From Croceibacterium_B sp963783195 (lineage in GTDB: Bacteria > Pseudomonadota > Alphaproteobacteria > Sphingomonadales > Sphingomonadaceae): 64,000 nt of DNA. Every line of letters starts with the position of its first letter. Positions within the stretch are counted from its first letter, which is position 1. This document shows, piece by piece, positions 9,348 to 18,613 of the stretch. The position numbers and the translations under genes were made by a program. The stretch is from the NCBI GenBank assembly GCA_963783195.1, contig CAWAMV010000001.1, forward strand, positions 1 through 64,000. Direction: 5' to 3'. The notes under the pieces are model-generated. The model worked only from the letters and a program-made list of their open reading frames with translations. It did not search any database and had not been told where the DNA came from.

Positions 9348-10721
9348 ATGAGTGCCGACACTTCCCCTTCGTTCAGCCGGACCTATCGGGCCTGGCTGCT
9401 GACGCTGGTCCTGCTGGTTGCCGCGTTCGGCTATATCGACCGGGTGATCATCCAGACGCTGGGCGAGGCCATCAAGCAGGACCTCGGGCTCAGCGATTTC
9501 CAGCTGGGCATGCTGGGCGGACTGAGTTTTGCGATCCTCTATTCGACGCTGGGCCTTCCCATCGCCCGGCTCGCCGAGCGCCGCAGCCGCATCAACATCA
9601 TCTCGGTCTCGGTCGCGATCTTCTCCGCGATGACGGCGATCGCGGGCACCGCGGCCAATTTCTGGCAGATGTTTCTCTACCGCATCGGCGTGGGGATTGG
9701 CGAGGCCGGCGTGCAGTCGCCCAGCGTGTCGCTGCTGGCCGATCACTTCCCGCAGGAACGGCGCGGCTTCGTCATGACGATCATGAAGCTCGGCTCCCCA
9801 GTAGGGTCGGTATCGGGAGCCCTGGTCGGCGGCTGGGTCGCGCATAATTACGGCTGGCGCGCGGCGGTGATCTCGGTCGCCGCGCCGGGCCTGCTGCTCG
9901 CCCTGCTATTCAAGCTCACCCTGCGCGAACCCGCGCGCGGCATGTCGGACCCGGACCGACGCGAGGAGGCGCAGGCGGAGCCGCCGCCGCTCTCCGCGGT
10001 GTGGCGGATGATGTGGGATCGCGGGGAGTTCCGGCACATGCTGATCGGGCTCGGCCTGGCGACGATGGGGCTGTACGCGGGCGGGGCGTTCGTCAGTCCT
10101 TTCTTCATGCGCGTCCACGGCCTCAGCCTCGCCGAGGTTGGCGTTTATTTCGGCATCCTGAGCGGTGCCGCGGCGACGGCGGGCTATGCCCTCGGCGGCT
10201 TCGGCATCGATTTCATCGCGCGGCGCGGCGCCCGCTGGTACGCGCTGATGCCCGCACTGGGCATGAGCGCGTCGGTACCGCTCTACCTCACCGGATACAG
10301 CATCTCAAATCCGCAGCTTTCCCTCTTCTTCCAGATCCTGGGCGGGATATTCCTGTTCTTTCATAGTATTCCAACGCTGGTCGCATTCCAGAACATGGTC
10401 GGCCCGCGCACCCGCGCGACCGCCGCTTTCGTGTTTTTCTTCGTTTCCACCCTAGTCGGTGTCGGTCTGGGCCCGCCGCTGCTGGGGCTGGTCAGCGACC
10501 TTTACGCCAGCGCGAATTTCCAGGGCGAGGGCGGGTTCCGGGCGGTCTGCCTGGCGGGAGAAACGCTCGACGATCCCGCCTGCGCGGCCGCATCGGCGCT
10601 GGGCGTTCGCTATGCGCTGATGAGCAGCATGGCGCTCTATGCCTGGGGCGCGGTCCATTACCTGATCGCCGCGCGACTGATCGCCCGTGAAGGCGACAAC
10701 ACGACGGAGAAGGCAGGATGA
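9348..10721 (+). CDS. MFS transporter, spinster-like
   Basis: A 457-residue inner-membrane carrier with about 12 helices. The opening, LLVAAFGYIDRVIIQTLGEA, then SDFQLGMLGGLSFAILYSTL and GLPIARLAERRSRINIIS, is the hallmark of the spinster-like MFS subgroup common in Sphingomonadales. This subgroup has R-x-S/R-R in place of the usual motif A. It starts 55 bp after the TonB receptor stop and its own stop overlaps the hydrolase ATG (ATGA at 10718-10721). Probably moves the substrate, or a product of the outer-membrane import step, across the inner membrane. Confidence 0.88.
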   Translation: MSADTSPSFSRTYRAWLLTLVLLVAAFGYIDRVIIQTLGEAIKQDLGLSDFQLGMLGGLSFAILYSTLGLPIARLAERRSRINIISVSVAIFSAMTAIAGTAANFWQMFLYRIGVGIGEAGVQSPSVSLLADHFPQERRGFVMTIMKLGSPVGSVSGALVGGWVAHNYGWRAAVISVAAPGLLLALLFKLTLREPARGMSDPDRREEAQAEPPPLSAVWRMMWDRGEFRHMLIGLGLATMGLYAGGAFVSPFFMRVHGLSLAEVGVYFGILSGAAATAGYALGGFGIDFIARRGARWYALMPALGMSASVPLYLTGYSISNPQLSLFFQILGGIFLFFHSIPTLVAFQNMVGPRTRATAAFVFFFVSTLVGVGLGPPLLGLVSDLYASANFQGEGGFRAVCLAGETLDDPACAAASALGVRYALMSSMALYAWGAVHYLIAARLIAREGDNTTEKAG

Positions 10722-12400
10722 CACAGGACTACGAGCTGATCATGCGGCAGGGGACCGATCCGTCGACCAATCCCTACAAACCGCCGCTTCCGCCGGCCAA
10801 CTTCGCGAGAGTGGTGGAAGACGGCCTGATCTTCGAGCGCAACCACCCAGTCACCATGCGCGATGGGATCACGATCTATGTCGACATCTTCAAACCGGAG
10901 GATTTACCGGCGGACCGGAAGCTTCCGGTGCTGCTGGGGTGGAGCCCCTACGGCAAGCATGGCAAGTCGGACGGGTTGTGGCCACCGGCGGGCATAGAAC
11001 CGGGCTGGATCTCGCGCCACACCGCGTTCGAGGCGCCCGATCCGGCCTACTGGTGCGCGCGCGGCTACGCGGTCTGCTATCCCGATCCCAGGGGTTCCTG
11101 GCTGTCCGAAGGGAATTTGCGGCACAATGGCATCGGCGAGGGTGAGGATTGCTATGACCTCATCGAGTGGCTGGGCACGCGCGACTGGTCCAACGGCAAG
11201 GTCGGAATGACGGGCGTCTCCTATCTCGCCTGCATCCAGTATCTCGTGGCACCGCTCAAACCGCCGCACCTGGTGGCGCTCAATCCTTGGGAGGGGTTTT
11301 CCGACTGGTATCGCGAATTCGCCTATCACGGGGGGATCCGCGAGACGAACTTCATTGAACGCGCGTCGCAGAACCTCAACTGGTCTACCAACCTGACCGA
11401 GGATACAGCCGCGAATGCGCGCGCGCATCCGCTGATGGATGCTTACTGGCAGAGCAAGGCGCTCGACCTCGAGGCGATCGACCTGCCCACATTCGTGGTG
11501 GCCAGCTGGTCGGACCACGGGCTGCACACGCGCGGGACGCTGGAAGCGTTCAAGCGAATCGGTTCGCAGGACAAGTGGCTGCTCGTCCACGGGCAGAAGA
11601 AATGGCGCCATTTCTACGACCCCGCTAATGTCGAATTGCAGCGGCAATTCTTCGACCTTTTCCTCAAGGACGGCGACGGCGGCGCTCCGTTGGACTGGCC
11701 GAAGGTGCGGCTGCAGGTTCGCGATCGCGAGAGCGGCGGCGCTTTTCGCGACGAGCGGGAATGGCCGTTGGCCCGCACCCAATATCGCCCGCTCCATCTC
11801 GACGCCGCTACGGGGAGCCTGACGGCGGATGGCCCACCCGCACAAGCGGCTTCGGTCGAGTACGACGCGCAGACGGGCAGCGCGATCTTCGCCATCCGCT
11901 TCGACGGGGCGGTGGAACTGACCGGCCATTTCAAGCTGAAGCTGTGGGTCGAAGCGGAGGGTGCGGACGATCTCGACCTGTTCGTAGGCCTTGACAAGCT
12001 CGATCGCGAGGGCGCGCGCGTGCCCTTCACCTTCTACGCGCTGTACGACGACGGGCCGCTGGCGCTGGGTTGGTTGCGCGCCTCGCACCGCGCGCTGGAT
12101 CCGGCCCGCTCGACCCCCGCGCAACCAGTCCATCCGCACGTCTCCGAGGATATGCTGCGACCCGGCGAGCAGGTGGCGGTGGAGATCGAGATCTGGCCGA
12201 CATCGGTGCGGTTCGAACGCGGCGAAAGCCTGCGCCTGACGGTGCAGGGCCGCGACATCTACGACGACGACAAATACGCGCTCGCCTTCGCCCGCCACGA
12301 CGAGACGCGCAACCGCGGCACTCATGTCATCCACACGGGCGGCGAGCGCGATTCGCACCTGCTGGTCCCGGTGATCCCGATCGAGGGGGACGCGCGGTGA
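10718..12400 (+). CDS. CocE/NonD-family alpha/beta hydrolase (X-Pro dipeptidyl-peptidase S15 type)
   Basis: A 560-residue serine hydrolase of the CocE/NonD family. Residues 40-80 carry RNHPVTMRDGITIYVDIFKP, the standard S15 entry. The nucleophile is Ser168 in GMTGVSYLA. The acid lies in VASWSDHGLH and the His in LLVHGQKKWRHFYDP. The C-terminal 200 residues are the jelly-roll X-Pro_dipeptidase_C domain (SAIFAIRFDGAVELTGHFKL; EDMLRPGEQVAVEIEIWPTS). Family members cleave cocaine, nonactin and other esters or amides. No signal peptide is visible, so it is likely cytoplasmic. It is coupled on both sides (ATGA with the MFS gene, GTGA with the SnoaL gene). It probably opens an ester bond early in the pathway. 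Confidence 0.9.
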   Translation: MTQDYELIMRQGTDPSTNPYKPPLPPANFARVVEDGLIFERNHPVTMRDGITIYVDIFKPEDLPADRKLPVLLGWSPYGKHGKSDGLWPPAGIEPGWISRHTAFEAPDPAYWCARGYAVCYPDPRGSWLSEGNLRHNGIGEGEDCYDLIEWLGTRDWSNGKVGMTGVSYLACIQYLVAPLKPPHLVALNPWEGFSDWYREFAYHGGIRETNFIERASQNLNWSTNLTEDTAANARAHPLMDAYWQSKALDLEAIDLPTFVVASWSDHGLHTRGTLEAFKRIGSQDKWLLVHGQKKWRHFYDPANVELQRQFFDLFLKDGDGGAPLDWPKVRLQVRDRESGGAFRDEREWPLARTQYRPLHLDAATGSLTADGPPAQAASVEYDAQTGSAIFAIRFDGAVELTGHFKLKLWVEAEGADDLDLFVGLDKLDREGARVPFTFYALYDDGPLALGWLRASHRALDPARSTPAQPVHPHVSEDMLRPGEQVAVEIEIWPTSVRFERGESLRLTVQGRDIYDDDKYALAFARHDETRNRGTHVIHTGGERDSHLLVPVIPIEGDAR

Positions 12401-13218
12401 GCGGGTTCGATTACGAGGCGTATGTCCAGGCCTTCAACCGGGGCGACGACGCGGCCCTGGTCGAGAAATACTTCGCGCCCGACTTCAAGTTCACCGGCAC
12501 CACGCGGCGGTACGAGACGCGCGAGGAGTTCCTGCAATTCCTGCGCTGGGCGCACGACGGGGTGAGCGAGATCATCCGTCCGATTACCGTCATGCAGGAG
12601 GACGACCGGATCTTCGCCGAGATCGACATGGATTTCATCGCGACCAGGCCGCGTCCCGACTTCCCCTTCGCGCAGTTGCAGCCCGGCGACGTCATCACCG
12701 TCAAGTTCTTCGTCCTCTACCATTTGGACGCAGGCATCGTGACCGAACTCAAATCGATGACCTGGCCGGCGGACTATCATGTCACGAAGGCACCGCTTCT
12801 CGGGGGAGGCGAGGGGCAGAAAGCGGCTTTCCTCGCCTATGCGAGCGCGTTCAGCGCCGGGGACGGCAATCGCTTCGGTCGCTTCTATACCGACGATATC
12901 GAGCTCGACCTGCCTTCGGCCCCGCCGCTGGTCGGGCGCGATGCGGTGGTGGGATTCTATGCCGAAATGAACGAGCGGGTCCGCGAGTTCCTGACCGTCA
13001 ATTCGCTGACGATGGACGACCACGGCATCGCGGCCGATCTCGTCAGCACCTTCACCGCGCACGCGGATGCGCCCGATTTCTCCGTGATGCCGCTCAAAGC
13101 CGGGCAGGCCGCCAGCGTGCGTGTGTTCGTGCACTACCGATTGCGCGATGGCCGCATCTCGCAGATCAAGGTCGCGCGGGCGGGAGAGTCGCAGCTGCAC
13201 GAACGATCGGGCGACTGA
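12397..13218 (+). CDS. Tandem SnoaL/NTF2-like double-domain protein
   Basis: A 273-residue protein made of two SnoaL-like halves. Half one (about 1-130) has YEAYVQAFNRGDDAALVEKY and FAPDFKFTGT. Half two (about 140-270) has FLAYASAFSAGDGNRFGRFY, DDIELDLPSAPPLVGRDAVV and ends VRVFVHYRLRDGRISQIKVA. Both show the 'F-x-x-G-D ... F-Y ... D' pattern that opens an NTF2-like fold. Most family members have one domain, so this is a fused pseudo-dimer. GTG 12397 overlaps the hydrolase stop (GTGA), so it is translationally coupled. It may act as isomerase, dehydratase or cyclase on the hydrolase product; no catalytic residues can be assigned. Confidence 0.8.
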   Translation: MSGFDYEAYVQAFNRGDDAALVEKYFAPDFKFTGTTRRYETREEFLQFLRWAHDGVSEIIRPITVMQEDDRIFAEIDMDFIATRPRPDFPFAQLQPGDVITVKFFVLYHLDAGIVTELKSMTWPADYHVTKAPLLGGGEGQKAAFLAYASAFSAGDGNRFGRFYTDDIELDLPSAPPLVGRDAVVGFYAEMNERVREFLTVNSLTMDDHGIAADLVSTFTAHADAPDFSVMPLKAGQAASVRVFVHYRLRDGRISQIKVARAGESQLHERSGD

Positions 13219-13274
13219 CCGGGGTTGCTCCGCCCTTTGCGGGCCATCGCTCCCGACCACCGGGGAAAGGCGAA

Positions 13275-13306
13275 TTGACAACCTTCCCCGGGTCGTTGAT
13301 TGGTCA
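13275..13306 (+). promoter_or_regulatory. Promoter with putative MarR operator 3
   Basis: TTGACA (13275-13280) looks like a -35 element. About 15 bp further is TTGATTGGTCA (13296-13306), where TGATTGGTCA fits TGAYNNRTCA. The operator would cover the -10 region. It lies about 105 bp before the dioxygenase start at 13411, the same distance as site 1 to its gene. Confidence 0.5.
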
Positions 13307-13410
13307 TTGAAATAAGCGCCGGCTCGCGAAGGGAGATACAGGAGGCCGGTGGCGACATTATTCGCCATGCGGTCCATCACGTCGCTGGCGACTGCCTGAG
13401 AGGAACCGCA

Positions 13411-14829
13411 ATGGAAACCACGTTCCCCGATATCGCCGCCTACCGGGGCTGGGGCCGGCCCATGAGGGTGGAATCCACGCTCGATTATCTCGAACTGATC
13501 GAGGGTCGCGTGCCATCCGATATCGACGGGACATGGTATCGCGCCGGCCCCGATCGCCAGTACCCGCCCATGCTGGGCGAGGACGTGTTCATCGATGGCG
13601 AGGGCATGGCGCACATGTTCCGCATTCGCGACGGCAGGGTGTCCTACCGCAGTCGCTGGATTCGCAACGACCGCTTTAACGCGCAGGCCGAGGCGGGGCG
13701 CTCGCTGTTCGGGCGCTACCGCAACCGCTTCACGGACGATCCCTTGGTGAAGGGGGTTAGCGGCGGTACGGCGAACACCAATGTCATCTTCCACAACGAC
13801 CGGCTGCTGGTCCTGAAGGAAGACGACCTGCCCTTCGAAGTAGACCGCGACACGCTCGATCCCGTCGGGCGCTACGATTTCGAGGGCAAGGTCAAGGCGA
13901 CATCCTTCACCGCTCACCCGAAATGGTATCCGCAGGACGGCCGGTTGCTGGGCTATTCCTACCAGGCCAGGGGCGACGGCACTCGCGACATCGTGTTCTA
14001 CGACATCGCCGACGACGGCGAAGTGCTCGACGAAATCTGGTTCGAGATGCCCTATGCCTCGATCGTCCACGATTTCGCGGTGACGCCGGACTGGGCCGTG
14101 TTCCCGTTTATGCCGCTGATAACCGATATCGAGAATCTCAAGCGGGGCGGGACTTTCTACCAGTGGCATCCGGATGAGGAGGTCGTCGTCGCATTGGTCC
14201 GCAGGGGCGGCTCGCGCGAGGATATCCGCTGGTTTCGCGGGCCCGCGGGTTCGCTCAGCCACATGATGAACGCCTGGCAGGAAGGCGACATGGTGCATCT
14301 CGACGCCTGCTACTACGACGGCAACTGCTTCCCCTTTTTCCCCACGCCGGAAGGAGTGCACGTCGAAGGGTGTCCGCCGATCCTGTCACGGCTCAGCTTC
14401 GACCTGGCGCGCAACGACGACGGGTTTGATCGCAACCCAATTATCGCGACGCCGGGCGAGATGCCGCGGAACGACGACCGCTTTCAGGGGCAGGATTGCC
14501 GCTACGGCTTCCTGATCGTCGGCCGCGCGCCCGACGGTTCGAGCCAGCTGGGCAAGGTCGATCTGAAAAGCGGCGAGCTGACTCGCTGGAGCCCGGGGGA
14601 ACGGTCATCAATCCACGAACCCCAATTCGTACCGCGCCACGCGCAGGCGGCGGAGGGTGATGGATGGCTGCTGGTGATCGTCAATCGTCTCGATGCCAAT
14701 TGTAGCGACCTTGCGATCTTCGACGCCCGCAGTATTGAAGACGGCCCGGTGGCGCTGCTGCGGATGCCGGTGCGCGTGCGATCGACCTTTCACGGCACCT
14801 TCGTCGACGGGGCGAAATTGCGGTCCTGA
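13411..14829 (+). CDS. Carotenoid oxygenase family protein (lignostilbene/carotenoid cleavage dioxygenase-like)
   Basis: A 472-residue RPE65/carotenoid-oxygenase-fold enzyme. ATG 13411 follows GAGAGGAACC and opens a normal family N-terminus, so an upstream ATG at 13300 was rejected. All four iron-binding His are visible: H169 (SFTAHPKW), H220 (SIVHDFAVT), H284 (SLSHMMNAW) and H461 (STFHGTF). Other family signs are GTWYRAGPDRQYPP near residue 40, GEGMAHMFRI and TANTNVIFH. These Fe(II) enzymes split a C=C bond with O2 to two carbonyls, as in lignostilbene, isoeugenol or apocarotenoid cleavage. Aldehyde dehydrogenases nearby would oxidise the products. It has its own operator-bearing promoter and converges with the SnoaL gene, 6 bp away. 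Confidence 0.93.
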   Translation: METTFPDIAAYRGWGRPMRVESTLDYLELIEGRVPSDIDGTWYRAGPDRQYPPMLGEDVFIDGEGMAHMFRIRDGRVSYRSRWIRNDRFNAQAEAGRSLFGRYRNRFTDDPLVKGVSGGTANTNVIFHNDRLLVLKEDDLPFEVDRDTLDPVGRYDFEGKVKATSFTAHPKWYPQDGRLLGYSYQARGDGTRDIVFYDIADDGEVLDEIWFEMPYASIVHDFAVTPDWAVFPFMPLITDIENLKRGGTFYQWHPDEEVVVALVRRGGSREDIRWFRGPAGSLSHMMNAWQEGDMVHLDACYYDGNCFPFFPTPEGVHVEGCPPILSRLSFDLARNDDGFDRNPIIATPGEMPRNDDRFQGQDCRYGFLIVGRAPDGSSQLGKVDLKSGELTRWSPGERSSIHEPQFVPRHAQAAEGDGWLLVIVNRLDANCSDLAIFDARSIEDGPVALLRMPVRVRSTFHGTFVDGAKLRS

Positions 14830-14835
14830 CCGGCC

Positions 14836-15234
14836 TTAGAACGTCGATGGGCCGTGGCGCGCCTCGGTAATGCGCCGGGCCTTGATGTAGCGAAAGCCTT
14901 GCGGGCCCAGCGCGTAGAAGATGAAGCTGGTGATGAAGATCGACTGCCCCTTCTCCAGCGGTCCCGCGATGAAGCCCGGATCGTCGGTCAGCGCCTTGAA
15001 CTCGGTATCAAGTTCGACCGCGATGCTCTCCTCGTCCGCCACGATCCATTTGAGCTCCAGCCGCTCGTCGCAAACCATCGCTACGTCGCGGTAGAAGGCC
15101 TTGATGGTCTCGGCGCCGTGGCGTTCGAAGCGGCCTACATCGAGATGCACGTCGGGCGCGTAGAAGCGGGCGAACCCGTCGAAATCCTTGCGGTTGAAGG
15201 CGGCGATGTATTCGCGAAAGTCGTCTTTGGTCAT
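14836..15234 (-). CDS. SnoaL/NTF2-like family protein
   Basis: A 132-residue single-domain SnoaL-like protein. The N-terminus DFREYIAAFNRKDFDGFARF and YAPDVHLDVG gives the usual first helix and strand, and the chain ends with the sheet strand FIFYALGPQGFRYIKARRI. It resembles each half of the double protein at 12397-13218 (same 'AFNR-x-D/G-D ... F-Y-A-P-D' opening), which suggests family expansion within the cluster. It is divergent from the aldehyde dehydrogenase at 15513, with operator site 4 between them. Role unknown. Confidence 0.78.
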   Translation of the reverse strand: MTKDDFREYIAAFNRKDFDGFARFYAPDVHLDVGRFERHGAETIKAFYRDVAMVCDERLELKWIVADEESIAVELDTEFKALTDDPGFIAGPLEKGQSIFITSFIFYALGPQGFRYIKARRITEARHGPSTF

Positions 15235-15415
15235 GCGGGTCTCCCTATTGCGCGAAGCGCCGGTGAACCCGCCACGCGCGCCGCCGCTGCTAGAGCGTGA
15301 TTGCCGGTTTTTGATGACTAAGCAAGAAACCGTCGAACCTGGAGAAGTAGAAGGGCGTCGGCTGGGGGATGTACAAAGGGTAGAAAAACGCGATCGCCAC
15401 TGCGCAGACTTTTAT

Positions 15416-15426
15416 TTGATTAATCA
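15416..15426. promoter_or_regulatory. putative MarR operator 4
   Basis: TTGATTAATCA contains the perfect palindrome TGATTAATCA. It lies in the 278-bp gap between the divergent SnoaL gene (start 15234) and aldehyde dehydrogenase gene (start 15513), 86 bp before the latter, in an AT-rich stretch (TTTATTTGATTAATCATATA) suited to a promoter. The rest of this gap shows nothing further. Confidence 0.55.
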
Positions 15427-15512
15427 TATAACCTTGTATAATCCGGCCCTGTAGGCAGCGACCGGTCGCCTCGCGATCCGCGCTGCGCGGCGCATTTTCA
15501 GGAGCTTCCGCG

Positions 15513-16943
15513 ATGGTCGATTACCCGTCTCTCCACATGCTGATCGATGGTGAGCAGGTTTCCGGGGGCGCGCGGCAGACATTCAATGTGGTCAATCCCG
15601 CCACCGGCCAGACCCTCGCGCCGCTGCCGTTGGCGGAGGCAGGCGACCTCGACCGCGCGCTGGAGGTCGCGGAGAAGGGCTTTGCTATCTGGCGTAGGTC
15701 CACCCCGCAGGAGCGTGCCGCGGTATTGCACGGCGCCGCACGGCTGATACGCGAGCGGGCGGACAGCATGGCCCGGATCGCCACCATGGAGCAGGGCAAG
15801 CCCCTCGCCGAGGCGCGAATTGAGGTGATGATGAACATCGAGTGGTTCGATTTCGCGGCGGGGGAATGTTCGCGTCAATACGGGCGCGAACTGGTCCGGC
15901 CCGAGGGCATGCGCTCGACCGTGCGCCTCGAGCCGGTCGGCCCGGTCGCGGCATTCGCGCCGTGGAACTTCCCCCTCGCCAATCCGGGGCGCAAGCTCGG
16001 CGCGGCGATCGCGGCGGGATGCTCGATCATCCTGAAGAGCGCGGAAGAAACCCCCGCCAGCGCGCTGGGGGTATTGCAGGCGCTGCTGGATGCCGGGCTG
16101 CCCAAGGAGGTGGCGCAGGCGGTGTTCGGCGCTCCCGACATGGTCAGCCGCCACCTGCTCGCCAGCCCGATCATCCGCAAGCTGAGCTTCACCGGTTCGA
16201 CCGTGGTGGGCAAGCACCTCACCAAGCTCGCCGTTGACAACATGATCCGCACCACGATGGAGCTGGGTGGGCACGGCCCAGTGCTCGTCTTCGACGACGC
16301 CGATATCGAGCGCGCGCTCGCCACTTCGGCGCAGGGCAAGATCCGCAATTGCGGCCAGGTATGCGTCTCCCCCACGCGCTTCATCGTGCAGGAAGGCGTC
16401 TTCGAACGCTTCCGCGACGGCCTAGCGGAAAGGCTCGCCGCGACCGTGGTCGGCGACGGGCTGGCGGGCGATACCGCGATGGGGCCGATGGCGAACGCGC
16501 GGCGGCCCGACGCGATCGAGGGCATGGTGGCTGATGCTAAGCGCAAGGGCGCGCGGCTCGATACCGGTGGCGAGCGGATCGGCAACCAGGGCTTCTTCTT
16601 CCAACCGACCGTGTTGAGCGAAGTGCCGCTGGACGCGGACGCGATGAACGAGGAGCCGTTCGGCCCGCTGGCGCTGATCAATCCCTATCGCACCGAGGAC
16701 GACATGATCGCCGAGGCGAACCGCCTGCCCTATGGCCTGGCAGGATACGCTTGGACCAACGACGCACGGCGCCAGCGGCGACTGGCCGACGCGCTGGAGT
16801 GCGGCATGGTAGGCATCAACACCGCCGCGATTGGCAATGCTGACGCGCCCTTTGGCGGCGTGAAATGGTCCGGGCACGGCAGCGAGAACGGCCCCGAGGG
16901 CATCCATGCCTGCATGGTGACCAAGGCGGTGCACGAGGGGTGA
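15513..16943 (+). CDS. NAD(P)-dependent aldehyde dehydrogenase, succinate-semialdehyde-dehydrogenase-like
   Basis: A 476-residue class-3-fold ALDH. The motif PWNFP is at 150-154 (Asn152 of the oxyanion hole) and FTGST at 226-230 marks the Rossmann site. The general base is Glu250 (MELGGHGPVLVF) and the nucleophile Cys284 (NCGQVCVSPTRF). C-terminal EEPFGPLALI is normal. The GQVCV-S-P-T-R form and FGGVKWSGHGSENGPEGI end resemble GabD/succinate-semialdehyde-type enzymes, but these names do not fix the substrate. In this setting it probably oxidises an aldehyde made by the C=C-cleaving dioxygenases. Its stop overlaps the GTG of the next MFS gene (16940). Confidence 0.92.
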   Translation: MVDYPSLHMLIDGEQVSGGARQTFNVVNPATGQTLAPLPLAEAGDLDRALEVAEKGFAIWRRSTPQERAAVLHGAARLIRERADSMARIATMEQGKPLAEARIEVMMNIEWFDFAAGECSRQYGRELVRPEGMRSTVRLEPVGPVAAFAPWNFPLANPGRKLGAAIAAGCSIILKSAEETPASALGVLQALLDAGLPKEVAQAVFGAPDMVSRHLLASPIIRKLSFTGSTVVGKHLTKLAVDNMIRTTMELGGHGPVLVFDDADIERALATSAQGKIRNCGQVCVSPTRFIVQEGVFERFRDGLAERLAATVVGDGLAGDTAMGPMANARRPDAIEGMVADAKRKGARLDTGGERIGNQGFFFQPTVLSEVPLDADAMNEEPFGPLALINPYRTEDDMIAEANRLPYGLAGYAWTNDARRQRRLADALECGMVGINTAAIGNADAPFGGVKWSGHGSENGPEGIHACMVTKAVHEG

Positions 16944-18589
16944 CCGGCCACGCGCCATCGTCTGCCGCCGGGACCAGCGACAATTCGCCGCCATCCCCGG
17001 CGATCTCGCGCGAGGGATGGCATGCTTTCGTGCTGATCTCCACGGTGCAGGCGTTGAGTTTGCTGGACCGCAACATCCTTTCGATTCTAGCCGGGGACAT
17101 CAAGCGCGACCTGGCGATCGGCGATGCCGAGCTGGGCATGCTCTATGGCACGGTCTTCGCGCTTTTCTACGCCCTGTTCTCACTGCCGCTGGGGCGTCTC
17201 GCCGATGGCTGGATCCGCACGCGCCTGCTGGCGATCAGCATTGCCGTGTGGTCGCTCTCCACCGGGCTTGCTGCATTCGCCTCCGGGTTCACCACCCTTG
17301 CGCTTTCCCGGCTGGGCGTGGGCGTCGGCGAAGCCGCCGCGCAACCTGCGGGGACCAGCCTGATCTACGACCACTTCCCTCCCGCCCGTCGCGGACTCGC
17401 CATGGCGGGACTGGCCGCTGCGATCTCGGTCGGATTGGGGCTTTCGCTGATGCTGGGCGGATTGATGGCGGAATTGTGGGATGCTTCGTTTCGGGACTCG
17501 CAGGCGCCACTGGGCCTCGCAGGTTGGCAGTTCGCCTTCGTCGTGGCAGCGGCCCCGGGATTTATCGTCGCGATCCTACTCTGGCGTATGCGGGAGCCCG
17601 ACCGCGGGGTGCTTGACGGTGCGACCGCTCCCGAAGACGAGCGACCGTTCCGCGCATCAGCAAATGTGTTGGGTGCGATCCTGCCGATCAGCAACTGGAT
17701 TCTCCTGCGCAGGGCGGGCGTCGGACGCAGCATTTGGTTCGCCAATATCGCCGGGCTGTTCGCCATCTTAGCCGTATGCTGGGGGCTTGCGGTACTGGCC
17801 TCGAGCCTGGCCCCTCGACCTGCTCTCCAGCTGTCAAACTGGTCGATCGACCCCCACTACCTGCAATGGGGAATTGTCGGCTTCGGCAGCTACGCCTTGC
17901 TCAACCTCGCCCATTCTATGCGCCAGTCGGATCCACCAGCCTTTGCCCTGCTCACCTCGCCATCAGTTTTGATCGGAATGGTCGTGGGTTCGCTGCAGTC
18001 GGTTATCAACTATGGCATCATGGGCTTCACGCCGCTGTTCATCATGCAGGAATACGATGTCAGCGCCAGCGAGACGGGATTGCGTTTCGGCATCGTCGTG
18101 GCAGTGCTGGGGATTTTCGGGCCGCTGATTTCGGGGCCGGTATCGGATTGGGCCCACAGCCGAAGGCCCAATCGCGGCCGATTGTGGGTCGTCATATTCT
18201 CTCTCGGCCTGTCGCCGATCCCTGGCTATTTCACCTACACTGCACCCGATACGTTGAGTTTCTACACCTGGTTCGTCATTCACGCGCTGCTCCTGACGAT
18301 GTGGCTGCCGCCGTTCTACGCGGTCCTGATGGAGCTAGTGCTGCCGCGGATGCGAGCAATAACCATGTCGACCTATCTGGTGACCTACACCATCCTGGGC
18401 CTTGGTATCGGGCCTTATACCGTGGGAATGGTAAGCGACGCCAACGATGGCGACCTAGGCACAGCTATCCTTTCAATCTTCACCGTTTCGCCGGTCATCG
18501 TCGTCCTGCTTTTCGTGATGCTGAAAACGGTACCGCGCGATTTCGACCTGATCGCCCCGCGCGCGAAGCAGGCCGGCGAGGTGCGCTAG
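16940..18589 (+). CDS. MFS transporter, spinster-like
   Basis: A 549-residue carrier. GTG 16940 overlaps the ALDH stop (GTGA), so translation is coupled; longer upstream starts would lie within the ALDH gene. It opens with QALSLLDRNILSILAGDIKR and DLAIGDAELGMLYGTVFALF, the spinster-like subgroup signature, followed by LPLGRLADGWIRTRLLA. It is longer than the carrier at 9348 (457 residues) because of an extra middle section around residues 250-330 with two more hydrophobic stretches (WFANIAGLFAILAVCWGLAV). It ends 24 bp from the convergent second dioxygenase. Probably handles a pathway intermediate or product. Confidence 0.85.
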   Translation: MTGHAPSSAAGTSDNSPPSPAISREGWHAFVLISTVQALSLLDRNILSILAGDIKRDLAIGDAELGMLYGTVFALFYALFSLPLGRLADGWIRTRLLAISIAVWSLSTGLAAFASGFTTLALSRLGVGVGEAAAQPAGTSLIYDHFPPARRGLAMAGLAAAISVGLGLSLMLGGLMAELWDASFRDSQAPLGLAGWQFAFVVAAAPGFIVAILLWRMREPDRGVLDGATAPEDERPFRASANVLGAILPISNWILLRRAGVGRSIWFANIAGLFAILAVCWGLAVLASSLAPRPALQLSNWSIDPHYLQWGIVGFGSYALLNLAHSMRQSDPPAFALLTSPSVLIGMVVGSLQSVINYGIMGFTPLFIMQEYDVSASETGLRFGIVVAVLGIFGPLISGPVSDWAHSRRPNRGRLWVVIFSLGLSPIPGYFTYTAPDTLSFYTWFVIHALLLTMWLPPFYAVLMELVLPRMRAITMSTYLVTYTILGLGIGPYTVGMVSDANDGDLGTAILSIFTVSPVIVVLLFVMLKTVPRDFDLIAPRAKQAGEVR

Positions 18590-18613
18590 CTGGGGCGCGT
18601 CGCCGGTCGCCGA

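Noticed and set aside
12322..14361. A 679-codon minus-strand frame opposite the hydrolase/SnoaL/dioxygenase genes
   Set aside because: It runs antisense to three genes with clear family motifs, has low-complexity Arg/Ala/Val-rich content, and no family features. It is an effect of high GC.
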